Assembly (NCBI GenBank): GCA_029237695.1
Contig: CM055265.1
Location: 111,960,773 to 112,024,772, forward strand
Reading direction: 5' to 3'
DNA length: 64,000 nucleotides
DNA from: Conchocele bisecta
Taxonomy: Eukaryota; Mollusca; Bivalvia; Lucinida; Thyasiridae
Below, in pieces: positions 20,367-31,971 of this stretch; within the stretch, counting starts at the first letter, position 1; every line of letters starts with the position of its first letter. Below the pieces are notes generated by a model, which was given only the letters and a program-made list of their open reading frames with translations, was not told the origin of the DNA and did no database searches. Both the position numbers and the translations under genes were made by a program.

Positions 20367-23024
20367 AACTATAAAATGTGTTCATAGAACACGGAATTCA
20401 CTTTGTGCATCTACACACCATAAAGAAGTTGCATATCAAGCATCAAGCCTCGATCTATTACGGTTTAGAAGTTATACAAGTTACAAGTTACAAGTTACTC
20501 GGAGGGCTGAATAAACAAGAGCTGTATGAGAACAGCATAGCTCGACTACGAGGGTTGTCGATGTACACATAGCTTGAGAAACAAGGTGGCCACGGCCCGC
20601 ATAAAAACCTTAACCAAGGTACATCACTAGGAGATGTAGTTTTCCAAGTATGGTTGCTGTAGGCCCAGGAGTATTCCATATACAAGCTTGCTTGACTAAA
20701 AACCTTAACCAAGGGGAAATAACTAAGTAATCCAACGGTAAAAGTAGGTCAAGGTCAAATATAGGTCAGGTATTATTGATGTACATCACTAGGAGATGAA
20801 GTTGTCCAAGTATGGTTGCTGTAGGCCCAGGAGTATTCCATATACAAGCTTGACTATAAACCGTAAGCAAGTTTGAGTACAAACCTTAACCAAGGGGAAA
20901 TAACTAAGTAATTCAAGGTTAAATGTAGGTGAAGGTAAAATATAGGTCAGGGGTTATTGATGTACATCCTTATGAGAAAAAGTTATCCAAGTATGGTGTC
21001 TGTATGCACAATAGTATTCCATGTACAAGCTTGACTAAAAACCTTAACCAAGGGGAATTAACTAAGTAATTTAAGGTTAAATGTAGGTCAAGGTCAAATA
21101 TAGGTCAGGGCTTGTTGTTGTACATCACTAGGAGATGAAGTTGTCCAAGTATGGTTGGTGTAGGGCCAGGAGTATTCCATCTACAAGCTTGACTAAAAAC
21201 CTTAACCAAGGGGAATTAACTAAGTAATTCAAGAGGAAATGTAGGTGAAGGTCAAATATAGATCAGGGGTTATTGATGTATATCCCTATGAGAAAAGGTT
21301 GTCCAAGTATGGTGTCTGTATGCACAATAGTATTTCCAACTACAGCTTGACTAAAACTTACCATTAACCAAGGTTGACTAAAAACCTTAACCAAGGGGAA
21401 GGTTAACTAAGTAATTCAAGTAAATGTGTCAAGGTTCAAATATAGTCTGGGGTTGTTGTTATGTAATCACTAGGAGGGATGAAGTTGTCCAAGTATGGTT
21501 GATGGTAGTGGCCACTAAGTATTTCCATCTTCCCAAGCTTGACAAAAACCTTTGGACTATAAAACCTTAACCAAGGTTGAACTTAAAAACCTTAACCAAG
21601 AATTAACTTAAGTAATTTCAAGGAGGAAATGTAGGGGTAAGGTCAAATATAGATCAGGTTTTGTTGATGTACATCCCTATGAAAAAGGGTTTGTCCAAAG
21701 TATGGTGTCTGTTAGCACAATAGTATTCCATCTACAAGCTTGACAATAAAAACCTTTAACCAAGGTTGACTAAAAACCTAACCAAGGGGAATTAACTAAT
21801 TAATTCAAGTTTAAATTGTATTCAAGGTCAAATATAGGTCAGGGGTTGTTGAGGAACTCACAAGGAGAATGAAGTTTGTCCATAGTGTTGGTGTAGGGGC
21901 AAATATTCCATCTACAACTTGAGTAAAACCTTAACCAAGGTTGACTAAAAACCTTAACCAAGGAGAATTAACTAAGTAATTCAAGAGGAAATGTAGGTGA
22001 AGGTCAAATATAGATCAGGGGTTATTGATGTACATCCCTATGAGAAAAGGTTGTCCAAGTATGGTGTCTGTATGCACAATAGTATTCCATCTACAAGCTT
22101 GACTAAAAACCTTAACCAAGATTGACTAAAAACTATGTAATTCAAGGTTAAATGTAGGTCAAGGTCAAATATAGGTCAGGGGTTGTTGATGTACATCACT
22201 AGGAGATGAAGTTGTCCAAGTATGGTGGGTGTAGGACCAGGAGTATTTCATATACAAGCTTGACTAAAAACCTTAACCAAGGCGTGACGGTGACGCCGAC
22301 GCCGGGGTGACTACATAAGCTCTCACTATTTTTTGAATAGTCGAGCTAAAAATCGAAATCAACATGTGCATCTACTCATCATAAGGAATGTACATACCAA
22401 GTTTCAGGTCTGTAGCTATTACGGTTTAAATGTTTTACTAGTTACAAGGCAAAATTGCCAAATTCTAAGTCTAAAAGGGGGAGATAATCCATTACCCGGG
22501 GGTTGAATAAAATATTGAAATAAACTTTGCGCATCTACTCATCATAAGGAAGCTACATACCAAGTATTAATTAAGTCTGTAGCTAGTACGGTTTGAAAGT
22601 TTTACATGTTAAAAGGCAAAATTGGGTCATTCTAAGTTGAAAAGGGGAAGATAATCCATGACCAGGGGGTGGAATCAAAAATCTATGTGTATCCACTCAT
22701 CATAAGTAAGCTACATACCAAGTTTTACATCTGTAGCTAGTACGGTTTAAAAGTTTTACGAGTTACAAGGCAAAATTGGGAAATTCTAAGTAAAAAAGGG
22801 GGAGATAATCCATGACCCAGGGGTGGAATCAAACATCAAAATAAACTTTGCGCATCTACTCATCATAAGGAAGCTACATACCAAGTTGTGGGTGTGTAGC
22901 TATTAGGGTTTAAACGTTTTACGAACAAGGTTGGTGACGACGGACGGACGGACGGACGGGACAGGGACGGACGGGACAAGGGTAACACTAAATTCCTCCT
23001 CCACAATCATGGTGGAGGATAAAA
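20367..23024 (+). mobile_element. Helitron-like family G, copy 1, carrying nested F
   Basis: The 5' end AACTATAAAATGTGTTCATA holds the hairpin 'tgttcatagaaca'. One core unit follows, then family F (20515-22349), then about four more 165 bp units ('gcatctactcatcataagga', 'tgtagctattacggtttaaa', 'agggggagataatccatgac'). The 3' end at 22940-23024 is a (GGAC)n tract, 'ggtaacactaaattcctcc' and hairpin 'cctccacaatcatggtgg'. Removing F restores 'gaataaaaatcgaaatc', which matches the core unit. Confidence 0.75.
20515..22349 (+). mobile_element. Helitron-like family F, complete, nested in G
   Basis: Starts AACAAGAGCTGTATGAGAAC with the palindrome 'gagctgtatgagaacagcat' and 'agctcgacta'. About eleven core units of about 165 bp follow ('gactaaaaaccttaaccaag', 'ggggaattaactaagtaat', 'ggtcaaggtcaaatataggt', 'gatgaagttgtccaagtatg'). 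The 3' end has GACGCCGACGCCGG, 'cataagctctcac' and 'gaatagtcgagctaaaa'. TAGTCGAGCT is the complement of 5' AGCTCGACTA. Units around 21330-21920 are indel-rich. Confidence 0.8.
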
Positions 23025-23585
23025 ATTTCCCCAACAGAGAAAAAAGGGAAAATTGATTTTTCGCAATAAAATCGATGTTGGACGAAATTTCACAAAATAA
23101 AAAGAAGGCTCATTCTTAAATTTTGCTATATATACATTTAATATTATCGAAAAAAATTATTGTTTTTGCATTGTTTAGATAATCGTAAAATTTGGGCAGG
23201 TTTTGTGACACAGACAGTAGAAAATTGTTTGTAAAACATGTAACGTAATGGGTTAATGGAGCCGGCAGATATAACGCAACTGAAGGTGTGCCCATCTGGA
23301 GAATTACCAGTTCTAACTGAATAATAACGTCCCACAGGGATACGAAGCAGAATGTCAAACAGTAAATACAGAATTAAGCCAATCTAAGTCAGGCCTGACA
23401 TGGTTAATATGTGGCATGTCACGACTCATCCACTGTACAGGGGCGGATCTAGAGGGAGGTTCCGGGGTTGCAATCCCCCGTTCAGCCACGGAGCTTACAA
23501 AGATCACAGTTTACCACCAGTTGGATTTAAATGCCGTAAAACACAGGAAAGTGCATTTCGAAGAGCTCAACAATAGGACAACCCC
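23025..23585. other. No recognised gene; 'ggggcggatc' fragment
   Basis: 'caggggcggatctagaggga' near 23432 resembles phrases at 19393 (gggcggattcagggg) and 48730 (ggggcggatctttgcg), probably ends of one decayed DNA transposon. Otherwise unmatched. Confidence 0.4.
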
Positions 23586-23589
23586 CTAA

Positions 23590-23757
23590 TTGCGATCGGT
23601 AACTTGCAATATTACTCCCATACCGTCCGGTTTGTTATCATTTGTTCCCTATTTAGTAATGAAGTAAATAAATAATCCATTTGTAAAAATGAAATATGCA
23701 ATGATTTTGAAATCAGGGGGTATAGTATGCTTTAGACACAAAGCTTATCTGGAGCTC
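23590..23757. mobile_element. CAGAGCTCC-type long variant, right part
   Basis: 'tatcatttgttccctattta', 'ccatttgtaaaaatgaaata', then the end 'gcttatctggagctctg'. It matches the interior and right side of 32475-32825. Confidence 0.55.
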
Positions 23758-23969
23758 TGCTACATACCAAGTATCATTAGGCCATATACCATATCTTTTC
23801 AACGTTAAGCGTCCACCTAGATGACCAACACATATGTACGTATCCGGTAAAACTACCAGTATGCGGACGTTGAACAGAGGAAGAACTTGCTATGGCCTTA
23901 TACAACTTTGCACATCTATACAACATCCGGCAATGGTAGGAAACGTGCAAGGAATAAGGACCAAGTACC

Positions 23970-24238
23970 ATTACAGAGCTGCTCCAGATAAGGCACGTAT
24001 TGGCGTATTTTATACACTTATTTTAGCAGAATACGCATTGATTATCAAAGGTGGGAGTACAATATACTCACAGCAATGTGAAAATACGCATTAATTTTCA
24101 AATTGAGTAGTGAAAATACTGTAATAAAGTTGAAAATTTACTTGGTGGTTAAGCTGCAAAATGCAAACATTTGTAAAAGTAAAATATGCATTGAATTTGA
24201 AAATTGCAGGTTTAATGCAAAACATATCTGGAGCTCAG
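23970..24238. mobile_element. CAGAGCTCC-type long variant, copy
   Basis: Left 'agagctgctccagataaggc' (a 3 bp insertion breaks the TIR), interior 'cttattttagcagaatacgc', 'attatcaaaggtgggagtac', right 'catatctggagctcag'. Related to 32475-32825. The terminal 'CTCCAGATAAGG' is shared with the N family although the interior is different. Confidence 0.6.
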
Positions 24239-24286
24239 CATTATAGCACTTTGTACATACATGTATATACATTATGTGGAAGCTAC

Positions 24287-24694
24287 CAGCACTCCAGATA
24301 AGGAATTAGTAATTGAGTATTGTCACTCCATCATTTCTGAAGCAATTGGGTATTTCAAAATTTTAATTGGGTAAAATAAAATCACACTACTGTTTACACA
24401 TCAACATACCACAATTATGGAATACATGTGGATTGCTTCAAAATGAAAACATGTCTTGGCATTTCATTAGAATTGTCTCCAAGGAGACAATTCTAATGAA
24501 ATACCAAGATGTGTTTTCATGGAAAATAAGAAAAATATGCTATATTTGTGGTCTGTTTATTGTTTTCTGTAGCATGATAAAGGTACCACAAATTTCTTAT
24601 TGCTTTTTGATACTCGCTACTTCTGATTTCAATTGGGTTTTTGGCAATTTTAATTGGGTATTTAAGCAAATACGCAGATTATCTGGAGCCTCAG
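24287..24694. mobile_element. CAGAGCTCC-type MITE (N), copy 3 (near complete)
   Basis: CAGCACTCCAGATAAGG to 'gattatctggagcctcag'. The central palindrome is perfect: 'tcttggcatttcattagaat' to 'attctaatgaaataccaaga'. This is the best full-length N copy. Confidence 0.75.
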
Positions 24695-24744
24695 CTACTG
24701 TATCATACTAAATATCAAGACTGTATATTTGTTACCAGCTACAA

Positions 24745-25197
24745 GACACAATAATTCTGCCATGGAAGCGGTGTCGTGCCTGCGGGGGCATTTGACCGTA
24801 ACATGATCATGGGCACGAAAAATGTCAAGGTCAGGTTAATAGCAGCACGAGTGTGTTCCAAATCATAACATGTATCAAGTGTACAAATATTGAAGCAATC
24901 TATCAAGTAATATTAAAGTTATATGAAGATGAAGAAACTTGTACAAACTTTTTGAAGTAAAAATGGCTAAGTGTTTCTGCATCATGATCAATGTGAAGGT
25001 CAAAAATGTCAAGGTCATGTTAATGGCGGCATGAGTGTGTTCCAAATGTTCACATGTATCAAGTGTCCAAATATTGAAGCAATCCGTAAAGTAATATTAA
25101 AGTTATATCATGATGAAGAAACTTGTACAAACTTTTTTACATTGTTTACGCGGACGACGACAACGGAAAAAGCGGCGACTAAAGCAGGCACGACAAA
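24745..25197 (+). mobile_element. Helitron-like family A (core type 2), complete copy
   Basis: The 5' end 'gccatggaagcggtgtcgtg' + 'cctgcgggggcatttgaccg' is homologous to that of 4385-6020. Two core units of about 180 bp follow, of the other type ('gtgttccaaatgttcacatg', 'gtccaaatattgaagcaatc', 'taatattaaagttatatcat'). A GGACGACGACAACGG tract comes next, then 'gcggcgactaaagcaggcac' + 'gacaaaa'. GCAGGCACGACA is the exact complement of the 5' TGTCGTGCCTGC. Confidence 0.75.
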
Positions 25198-25269
25198 ACC
25201 CATCACATGTAACGCACATATCAAAGTCTTCCAAGCCCGGTGAAGTGGCAGGCTACCATAGGGAATAAG

Positions 25270-25292
25270 ACATCAAGAACAAGAGTTGTCAG
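25270..25292 (+). mobile_element. Solo 5' end of K-type helitron
   Basis: AACAAGAGTTGTCAGAAGTC followed by unrelated sequence. The same 5' palindrome opens the K element on the minus strand at 57276. No core or 3' end. Confidence 0.5.
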
Positions 25293-25330
25293 AAGTCAAG
25301 GAAATATGCCTTTTCAAACCCACAGAAATA

Positions 25331-25571
25331 ACAAATGTGGCTACAACTGGAGACATGGGGCTTATGACCTTTTGAACAGTGTAGTCCCAGATCAGCCTGC
25401 GCATTTGCGCAGTCTGAACAGGGACTACACTATTCGCCATTCAATCAGTGAAATATTTGTAATTATCTAGATAGATCACATTCAAGGTGTAGAATTAAGC
25501 TTAGCAGATCATGAGTTGCGTGCGATAGGCCACACATGGCATAATCCCCATTCTCCAGTCTCAGCCACATG
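25331..25571. mobile_element. TGTGGCTGTGA..GGGCTTATG TIR MITE
   Basis: Left 'tgtggctacaactggagaca' + 'tggggcttatg', right 'cataatccccattctccagt' + 'ctcagccaca'. The centre contains the hairpin 'agatcagcctgcgcatttgc' / 'gcgcagtctgaaca'. The same plan is complete at 61347-61568. Confidence 0.65.
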
Positions 25572-25608
25572 TTAGTTATAGGTGGGACAGGTAAAGTTTG
25601 TTTGTTTG

Positions 25609-27032
25609 TTATACCCACTTTTTTTGTAAAAAAAAACGGGTATATTGTTTTCGTCACGGGTGTCCGTCCGTCCGTACGTCCGTACGTCCGTCCGTACGTC
25701 CGTCACGTTTCTTGTAACTCGAAAAACTTTTTCACCTTCATACCTACGCGCCTGATATTTGGTATGTAGCTTCGTTATCATGTGCAGATGCGCAAAGTGA
25801 ATTTGGATTTTTGATCCGACCCTCCATCATGGATTATCTCCCCCTTTCGGACTCAGAATTTCCCATTTTTTCCTCGTAACTCGAAAAACTTTTTCACCTT
25901 CATACCTACGCGCCTGATATTTGGTATGTAGCTTCGTTATCATGTTCAGATGCGCAAAGTGAATTTGGATTTTTGATCCGACCCTCCATCATGGATTATC
26001 TCCCCCTTTCGGACTCAGAATTTCCCATTTTTTCCTCGTAACTCGAAAAACTTTTTCACCTTCATACCTACGCGCCTGATATTTGGTATGTAGCTTCGTT
26101 ATCATGTGCAGATGCGCAAAGTGAATTTGGATTTTTGATCCGACCCTCCATCATGGATTATCTCCCCCCTTTCGGACTCACAATTTCCCATTTTTTCCTG
26201 TAACTCGAAAAACTTTTTCACCTTCATACCTACGCGCCTCATATTTGCTATGTAGCTTCGTTATCATGTGCAGATGCGCAAAGTGAATTCGGATTTTTGA
26301 TCCGACCCTCCATCATGGATTATCTCCCCCTTTCGGACTCACAATTTCCCTATTTTTCCTTGTAACTCGAAAAACTTTTTCACCTTCATACCTACGCTCC
26401 TGATATTTGGTATGTAGCTTCTTTATCATGTGCAGATGCGCAAAGTGAATTCGGATTTTGGATGCCGACCCTCCATCATGGATTATCTCCCCCTTTCGGA
26501 CTCACAATTTCCCATTTTTTCCTTGTAACTCGAAAAACTTTTTCACCTTCATACCTACGCGCCTGATATTTGGTATGTAGCTTCGTTATCATGTGCAGAT
26601 GCGCAAAGTGAATTCAGATTTTTGATCCGACCCTCCATCATGGATTATCTCCCCTTTCGGACTCAGAATTTCCCTATTTTTCATTGTAAGTCGAAAAACT
26701 TTCTCACCTTAATACCTACATTTCTGATATTTGATATTTAGCTTCGTTATGATGTGCAAAGTGAATTCCGATTTTGATCGGACCTTCCATCATGGATTAT
26801 CTCCCCCTTTCGGACTTAGAATTTCACTATTTTTCCTCGTAGGTCGAAAAACTTTTTCACCTTAATACCTACGCGTCTGATATTTGGTTCGTAGCTTCGT
26901 TTTGATGTGCTGATGCGTAAAGTGAATTCGGATTTTTTATCCGACCCTCCATCATGGATTACCTCCCCCTTTCGGACTTAGCATTTGGGGAAAGTGGGTA
27001 TATTGCGATGGCGCGCCATCGACTTTTTCTAG
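25609..27032 (-). mobile_element. Helitron-like family H, complete, inserted in a SINE
   Basis: On the minus strand it starts AACTAGAAAAAGTCGATGG (hairpin gatggcgcgccatc at 27007-27020), then 'caatatacccactttcc'. About eight units of about 162 bp follow ('ctcgaaaaactttttcacct', 'tacctacgcgcctgatattt', 'gtagcttcgttatcatgtgc', 'gatccgaccctccatcatgg' on the + strand). A GTCCGTCCGTACGTCC tract at 25661-25703 and the 3' hairpin (tatacccac..gggtata) at 25610-25647 close it. TATACCCACTT near the 5' end is the complement of AAGTGGGTATA at the 3' end. The SINE is split inside its T/G run. Confidence 0.8.
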
Positions 27033-27119
27033 TTTATTGGTGTTTAATGGCCTATCAACAGCTAAGGTCATGTAAGGCCGGGCAAACGGGTTCGATCCCA
27101 TTTTATGAGGGCCAAACCA
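27033..27119 (+). repeat. SINE-like repeat, copy 4 (head left of H at 25597)
   Basis: 'tttattggtgtttaatggcc', 'gtaaggccgggcaaacgggt' + 'tcgatccc', then a jump to 'gagggccaaaccag'. The missing (TTTG)n head is at 25597-25608 on the far side of element H. An internal deletion removed the middle. Confidence 0.7.
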
Positions 27120-27362
27120 GGGGCCCGTTTCACTAAGCTTCGTACGACTAAAGTGTTTGTAAGTGCAAATTTGGGATCGTCTGGAAATTTAAATTCATGG
27201 ATTTACATTTATTGAGCATAGGCTGCATATGCAGCCTATGCTCAATAAATGTAAATCCAATAATTGTTTATAAGAAAACTTTGTTAATGTGACATTTACA
27301 GACTATCATAATTTTGCACTTACAAATATTTTAGTCGTAAGAAGTTTAGTGAAACGGCCCCC
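27120..27362. mobile_element. GGGGGCCGTTTC-type MITE, copy 3
   Basis: GGGGCCCGTTTCACTAAGC to 'agtttagtgaaacggccccc', centre 'cataggctgcatatgcagcc'. Complete; joined directly to the truncated SINE-like copy. Confidence 0.75.
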
Positions 27363-27542
27363 AGCCTAGCACAGGTAAAGTGAAATGGACCAAAGAGCAA
27401 GGTAACATCCAAGACAACAAAGAAATGACTTGACAAAAGTAGGTCAAGGCCACTGATATATACACGTAGCAGTTTGCATTGTTGAGTACCTGATGGTACT
27501 GTTTGGTGGCTGTTGGTGTGATAAAGAAGGGTGAATCAAATG

Positions 27543-27995
27543 CAACTAGAAAATGTGTTCACAGAACACGGATGCCCCACATATCGCTTTAATAATAAAC
27601 GAGGGAAAATTACAAGTAAAAAAGGGAGATAATCCATGACCTGGGGGGTGTCAAATCAACAATCAAAATAAACTGTGCGCATTTACTCATCATAAGGAAG
27701 CTACATACCAAGTTTCAGGTCTGTAGTTATTACGGTTTAAAAGTTTTACGAATCACAAGGCAAAAAATTGTTAATATCTAAGTCAAAAAGGGGGAGATAA
27801 TCCATGACCCAAGGGGTCAAATAAAAAATCGAAATAAACTTTGCACATCTACTCATCATAATGAAGCTACACACCGAGTTTCAGGTCTGTAGCTATTACG
27901 GTTCAAAAGTTTTACGAATCACAAGGTTGGTGACGGACGGGACAGGACGGGACGGGACGGGGGACGGACGGACAGATGGACTATTGAATAACACA
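27543..27995 (+). mobile_element. Helitron-like family G, copy 2
   Basis: AACTAGAAAATGTGTTCACA with hairpin 'gtgttcacagaacac' and 'ggatgcccc'; two core units ('aagctacataccaagtttca', 'gggggagataatccatgacc'); a GGGACGGGACGG tract to about 27975. The 3' hairpin is missing: sequence diverges after 'attgaataacac'. Confidence 0.7.
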
Positions 27996-28073
27996 TCAGC
28001 CCTGAGTATTTCGCCAAATTTCAACATCATTTACAGAAAATATCACAGAACATCAAAACCATTTCAATGTCCA

Positions 28074-28275
28074 TTAACCCTTCCAATGCTGAATTAAATT
28101 TTGTTGTCTGCTATGTATTTCCTATTTTTTCATCAAAAACATGATTTGACAGCAATTTAGAATCATTTCCATTGGAAATGATTCTAAAGAGCTGTCAAAC
28201 CAGGTTTTCATTGAGGAAGAAATGAAAATATAAAACAACAGCAGACGACAATGTTAGTTTTCCGTATTCAAATGC
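28074..28275. mobile_element. TTAA MITE-1, copy g
   Basis: TTAACCCTTCCAATGCTGAA, 'ttgttgtctgct' and a central palindrome (ttgacagcaatttagaatca). The right terminus decays after 'cgacaatgttag' and the last TTAA is not recognisable. Confidence 0.7.
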
Positions 28276-28586
28276 GATAAAGCACCTACCGGTATCCCAT
28301 GGACTGGCAGATATATTTACAGTAAGAAACTTGTTCTTTGCAGACTGTGTGGGCGGTGGTGTAAAAGTTAATCCTCATAAGGCGTGATTATAGCGCTATA
28401 TACAGCCACGACACAGTACCCAGTCTGGCGGTGACAATGCTGTGACACCTGCGGCTTCAAAGCTAATGGTCGCCATTGAGTATACCCATTATATTTGCGA
28501 AAATCCTAAATATTTTAAAATGAGTGGTCACAACATATACTTCCATTGAAGAACAATAACAAAAATAACATTGTGGCATAAGTCAC
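28276..28586. other. No recognised feature
   Basis: Includes 'agcgctatatacagccacga'; no match, no gene. Confidence 0.45.
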
Positions 28587-30323
28587 AACAAGAGGCCCAA
28601 ATGGGCCTGTATCGCTCACCTAAAAGCCTCCATAGTGGTCATCTTGACCAAGACTCCTCGGGCCATGACCATTTTTGACCCAGAGGCCACCATATGAACA
28701 AATCTGAATCGGCGTTAACTATCAATCATTCATACAAAGTTTCGTCGAAATCGGCCTGGCGGTTTGTGAGAAGAATTTTTTTTGACAATTTGACCTACTT
28801 TTCAACGGCGGACATCTTGGATTTGGTGATGACCTCCATTTTGACCAAAATAAACAGGCTTCACCAACAAACCATTTCAGTTAAGTTTGGTCAATATCGG
28901 CCAAGCAGTTCACAAGAAGAAGTCCTTTGAAATCTTTAGTAAAAGAACAACCTTTTGACCTGTCGGTGGTCATCTTGGATGACGTAGTCATCTGTTTTGG
29001 CAAAACATGCTCCAGAGTGATCGTCTCGTCGATACCTTGGATTGGATATATTATATGACCATATTCGGTCAAAAATATAATTTGACCCCTAGTTGACCCC
29101 TCGGGCCACGCCCATTTTTGACCCAGGTGCCACCATATGAACAAATCTGAAACAGCGTTAAATATCAATCATTCACACCAAGTTTCGTCGAAATCAGCCT
29201 GGAGGTTTGTGAGAAGAAGATTTTTTTGACAATTTGACCTACTTTTCAACGGCGGACATCTTGGATTTGGTGATGTCCTCCATTTTAACAAAAATGGACA
29301 GGCTTCACCCACAGACCATTACAGTTAAGTTTGGCCAATATCAGCCAAGCAGTTCACAAGAAGAATACGTTTGAAATCTTTAGTAAAAGAACAATTTTTT
29401 TACCTTTCGGTGGCCATCTTGGATGACAAAATCATCTGATTTAGACAAAAAATGCTCCAGAGTGATCGACTAGTCGATACCTTCGATGTGATATATTATG
29501 ACCATATTCGGGCAAAAATATAATTTGACACCTAGTTGACCCCTCGGGCCACGCCCATTTTTGACCCAGGGGCCACCATATGAACAAATCTGAAACAGCG
29601 CTAACTATCGATCATTCATACCCAGTATCGTCGAAATCGGCCTGGCGGTTCGTGAGAAGAAGAAGATTTTTTAAGAATTTGACCTACTTCTCAACGGCGG
29701 CCATCTTGGATTTGGTGATGACCATAACCATTTTAAAAAATGAACAGGCTTCAACCACAGACCATTACAGTTAAGTTTGGCCAATATCGGCCAAGCAGTT
29801 TACAAGAAAAAGACGTTTGAAATCTTTAGTAAAAGAATGACCATTTGAACTATCGGTGGCCATCTTGGATGACGTAATCATATGATTTAGACAAAAAATG
29901 TTCCAGAGTGATTGTCTCGTCAATACCTTCGATTTGATATATTACATGACTATATTCGGTTGAAAATAAAATTTGACCCCTATTTGACCTCTCGGGCGAC
30001 GCCCATTTTGGACCCACCGGCAACCATATGAACAAATCTGAAACAGCGCTAACTATCGATCATTCATACCAAGTATCGTCGAAATCGGCCTGGCGGTTCG
30101 TGAGAAGAAGATTTTTTAAGAATTTGACCTACTTTTCCATGGCGGCCACCTTGGATTGTCGATGACCTCCATTTTAACAAATCTGAAATGGCATCACCCA
30201 TATATCATCCCTGTGAAGTTTAACCAATATCGGCTCAGCAGTTCGGGAGAAGAAGATGATTGAAAATGTTCATGGACGGACGGACGGGCGACGGACACTT
30301 TGCCATAACAATAGCTCACATGA
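28587..30323 (+). mobile_element. Helitron-like family D, copy 2 (3' end cut)
   Basis: AACAAGAGGCCCAAATGGGCC then 'cgctcaccta'. Four core units of about 440-454 bp ('acatcttggatttggtgatg' near 28810 and 29264, 'ccatcttggatttggtgatg' near 29701, a diverged unit near 30148). A GGACGGACGGGCGACGGAC tract is at 30275-30295; 'caatagctcacatga' then stops mid-hairpin and family C core follows without spacer. Confidence 0.75.
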
Positions 30324-30584
30324 ATATGTGTAGAAGACGTGTATATAGTTTCAGATTGAATGACGAAACGGTTTCAGAGTAGTTGTGTACACAAACTCTG
30401 TACCCTATATAGAATTGAAAACAAAAAGTTAGAAAAAATGACTAAGTTAAAAAGGTGATATTTTGTAAAACAATAATTTTTCGGCATAAAAACACCAATT
30501 GCAAGGTGCACATCTGCAATATGTGTAGATGACGTGAGTATAGTTTCAGATCGATTGGCTGAACGGTTTCAGAAGAGTTGTGTA
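30322..30584 (+). mobile_element. Family C core fragment fused to D
   Basis: 'atatgtgtagaagacgtgta', 'gacgaaacggtttcagagta', 'ggtgcacatctgcaatatgt': 1.4 units with no C termini, ending 'cagaagagttgtgtat'. A junction between two helitron-like families. Confidence 0.65.
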
Positions 30585-30762
30585 TTATTGTTTGCGTACA
30601 TGTACATCGGTATTTCTAATGTTCGCCAAACTTACCCTTGGTAGATGGTTTACTTTATTGATTCAGGATTCCGGAGCATCATGACATTTACTGAGTATTG
30701 TGAAATGTCACAACAAAATAGTTCCATTCCATCTGTATGTGAAATCTACACTACACTCTGAT

Positions 30763-31750
30763 GACAAGAGGAATATGATCACAAAGGATCACCGGGGAGG
30801 GTCTCACCAACTGAACGAGGCGATCGCCATGAAGGTCAAGACCACCAAGGTCACGGTCACAATATGAGGAAGTCCAAAATTATTGATACAAAGGTCACAG
30901 CCACTAAGGTCAAGGTTACACAAATGACACTGGGTGGATAGCCATCAAAACGAGGAAGGAAGCTATTGGTGAAGTTTGGTAATGATCTGACTAACATTTG
31001 GATGTACTTTTTGGTAGTAATATCTACCGGATCAGGAGATATTCAACACTTGGACATACGTCCAATATTGTTGACACCAAGGTGAAGATCACCAAGGTCA
31101 GGGTCAGCCGAATTACCCTTAAAAGATATCCATCAATGTGAAGAAGCTATATATGAAGTTTGGAGATGATCCAACTAACGGATCAAGAGATTCAACGTTT
31201 GGATGTACGTCCAAAATGATTGACATGAAGGTCAACATCACCATGCTCACGGTCACAAGGTGAAGGTGACCTGAATAAAAGTGGGTGGATAGCCATCAAG
31301 GTGAGAAAGCTATTGATGAAATTTGGTAAGGATCCGGATCCAAATAACGGATCAAGAGATATGGGAAATTTGGCTACATTCAAAATATACGTCCCACAGA
31401 GGTTAAGGTCAGCAAGGTGAAGGTCAAGTTCATCCAAATGGCAGTGGGTTGATTTGATAGCCATCAATGTGAGAAAGCTATTGATGAAATTTGGTAATGG
31501 TCCGACTAACAGATCAAGAGATATGGGAAATTTGGTTACGTCCAAAATTTATGTCCCACAAAGGTTATGGCCACCAAGGTCAAGGTCACCCAAATGACAC
31601 TGGATGGATAGCTATCAATGTGAGGAAGCTATTGGTGAATTTTGGTGATAATCTGACTAACGGAACACAAGATATGGGAAATCTGGCTACATCCACAATT
31701 TACGTCCCAAATTGTTGACGACACCGACAACGACGCCGCCGACGCTGAAT
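30763..31750 (+). mobile_element. Helitron-like family E, long copy
   Basis: Opens GACAAGAGGAATATGATCAC (close to the AACAAGAG start). About six units of about 150-185 bp follow ('gaccaccaaggtcacggtca', 'gacactgggtggatagccat', 'tgaggaagctattggtga', 'actaacggatcaagagat'). The tail GACGACACCGACAACGACGC + 'cgccgacgctgaataag' is at 31717-31752. A 3' hairpin matching the 5' end was not found; the N-type fragment begins right after. Confidence 0.65.
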
Positions 31751-31759
31751 AAGTCATCC

Positions 31760-31949
31760 AATGAGACAATTCTAATTAAATGCCAAGACACGTTTTCATT
31801 TCAAAGCAAACTATTCAATAATTGTTGTCTGTTGATGTGTAAACAGTAGTGTGATTTTATTTTACCCAATTAAAATATTGAAATACCCAATTGCTTCAGA
31901 TATGATGGAGTGAAAATACTCAATTACTAATTCCTTATCTGGAGCCCTG
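31760..31949. mobile_element. CAGAGCTCC-type MITE (N), half copy
   Basis: From the centre 'gagacaattctaattaaatg' to the end 'ccttatctggagccctg'. It is the complement of the left half of copy 3. The outer half is missing at the junction with family E. Confidence 0.7.
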
Positions 31950-31971
31950 ATGTCACATTGGTTCAAAATCA

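Noticed and set aside
25650..27000. CRISPR-like regular repeats
   Set aside because: The 162 bp units are contiguous with no spacers; eukaryotic tandem core of a helitron-like element.
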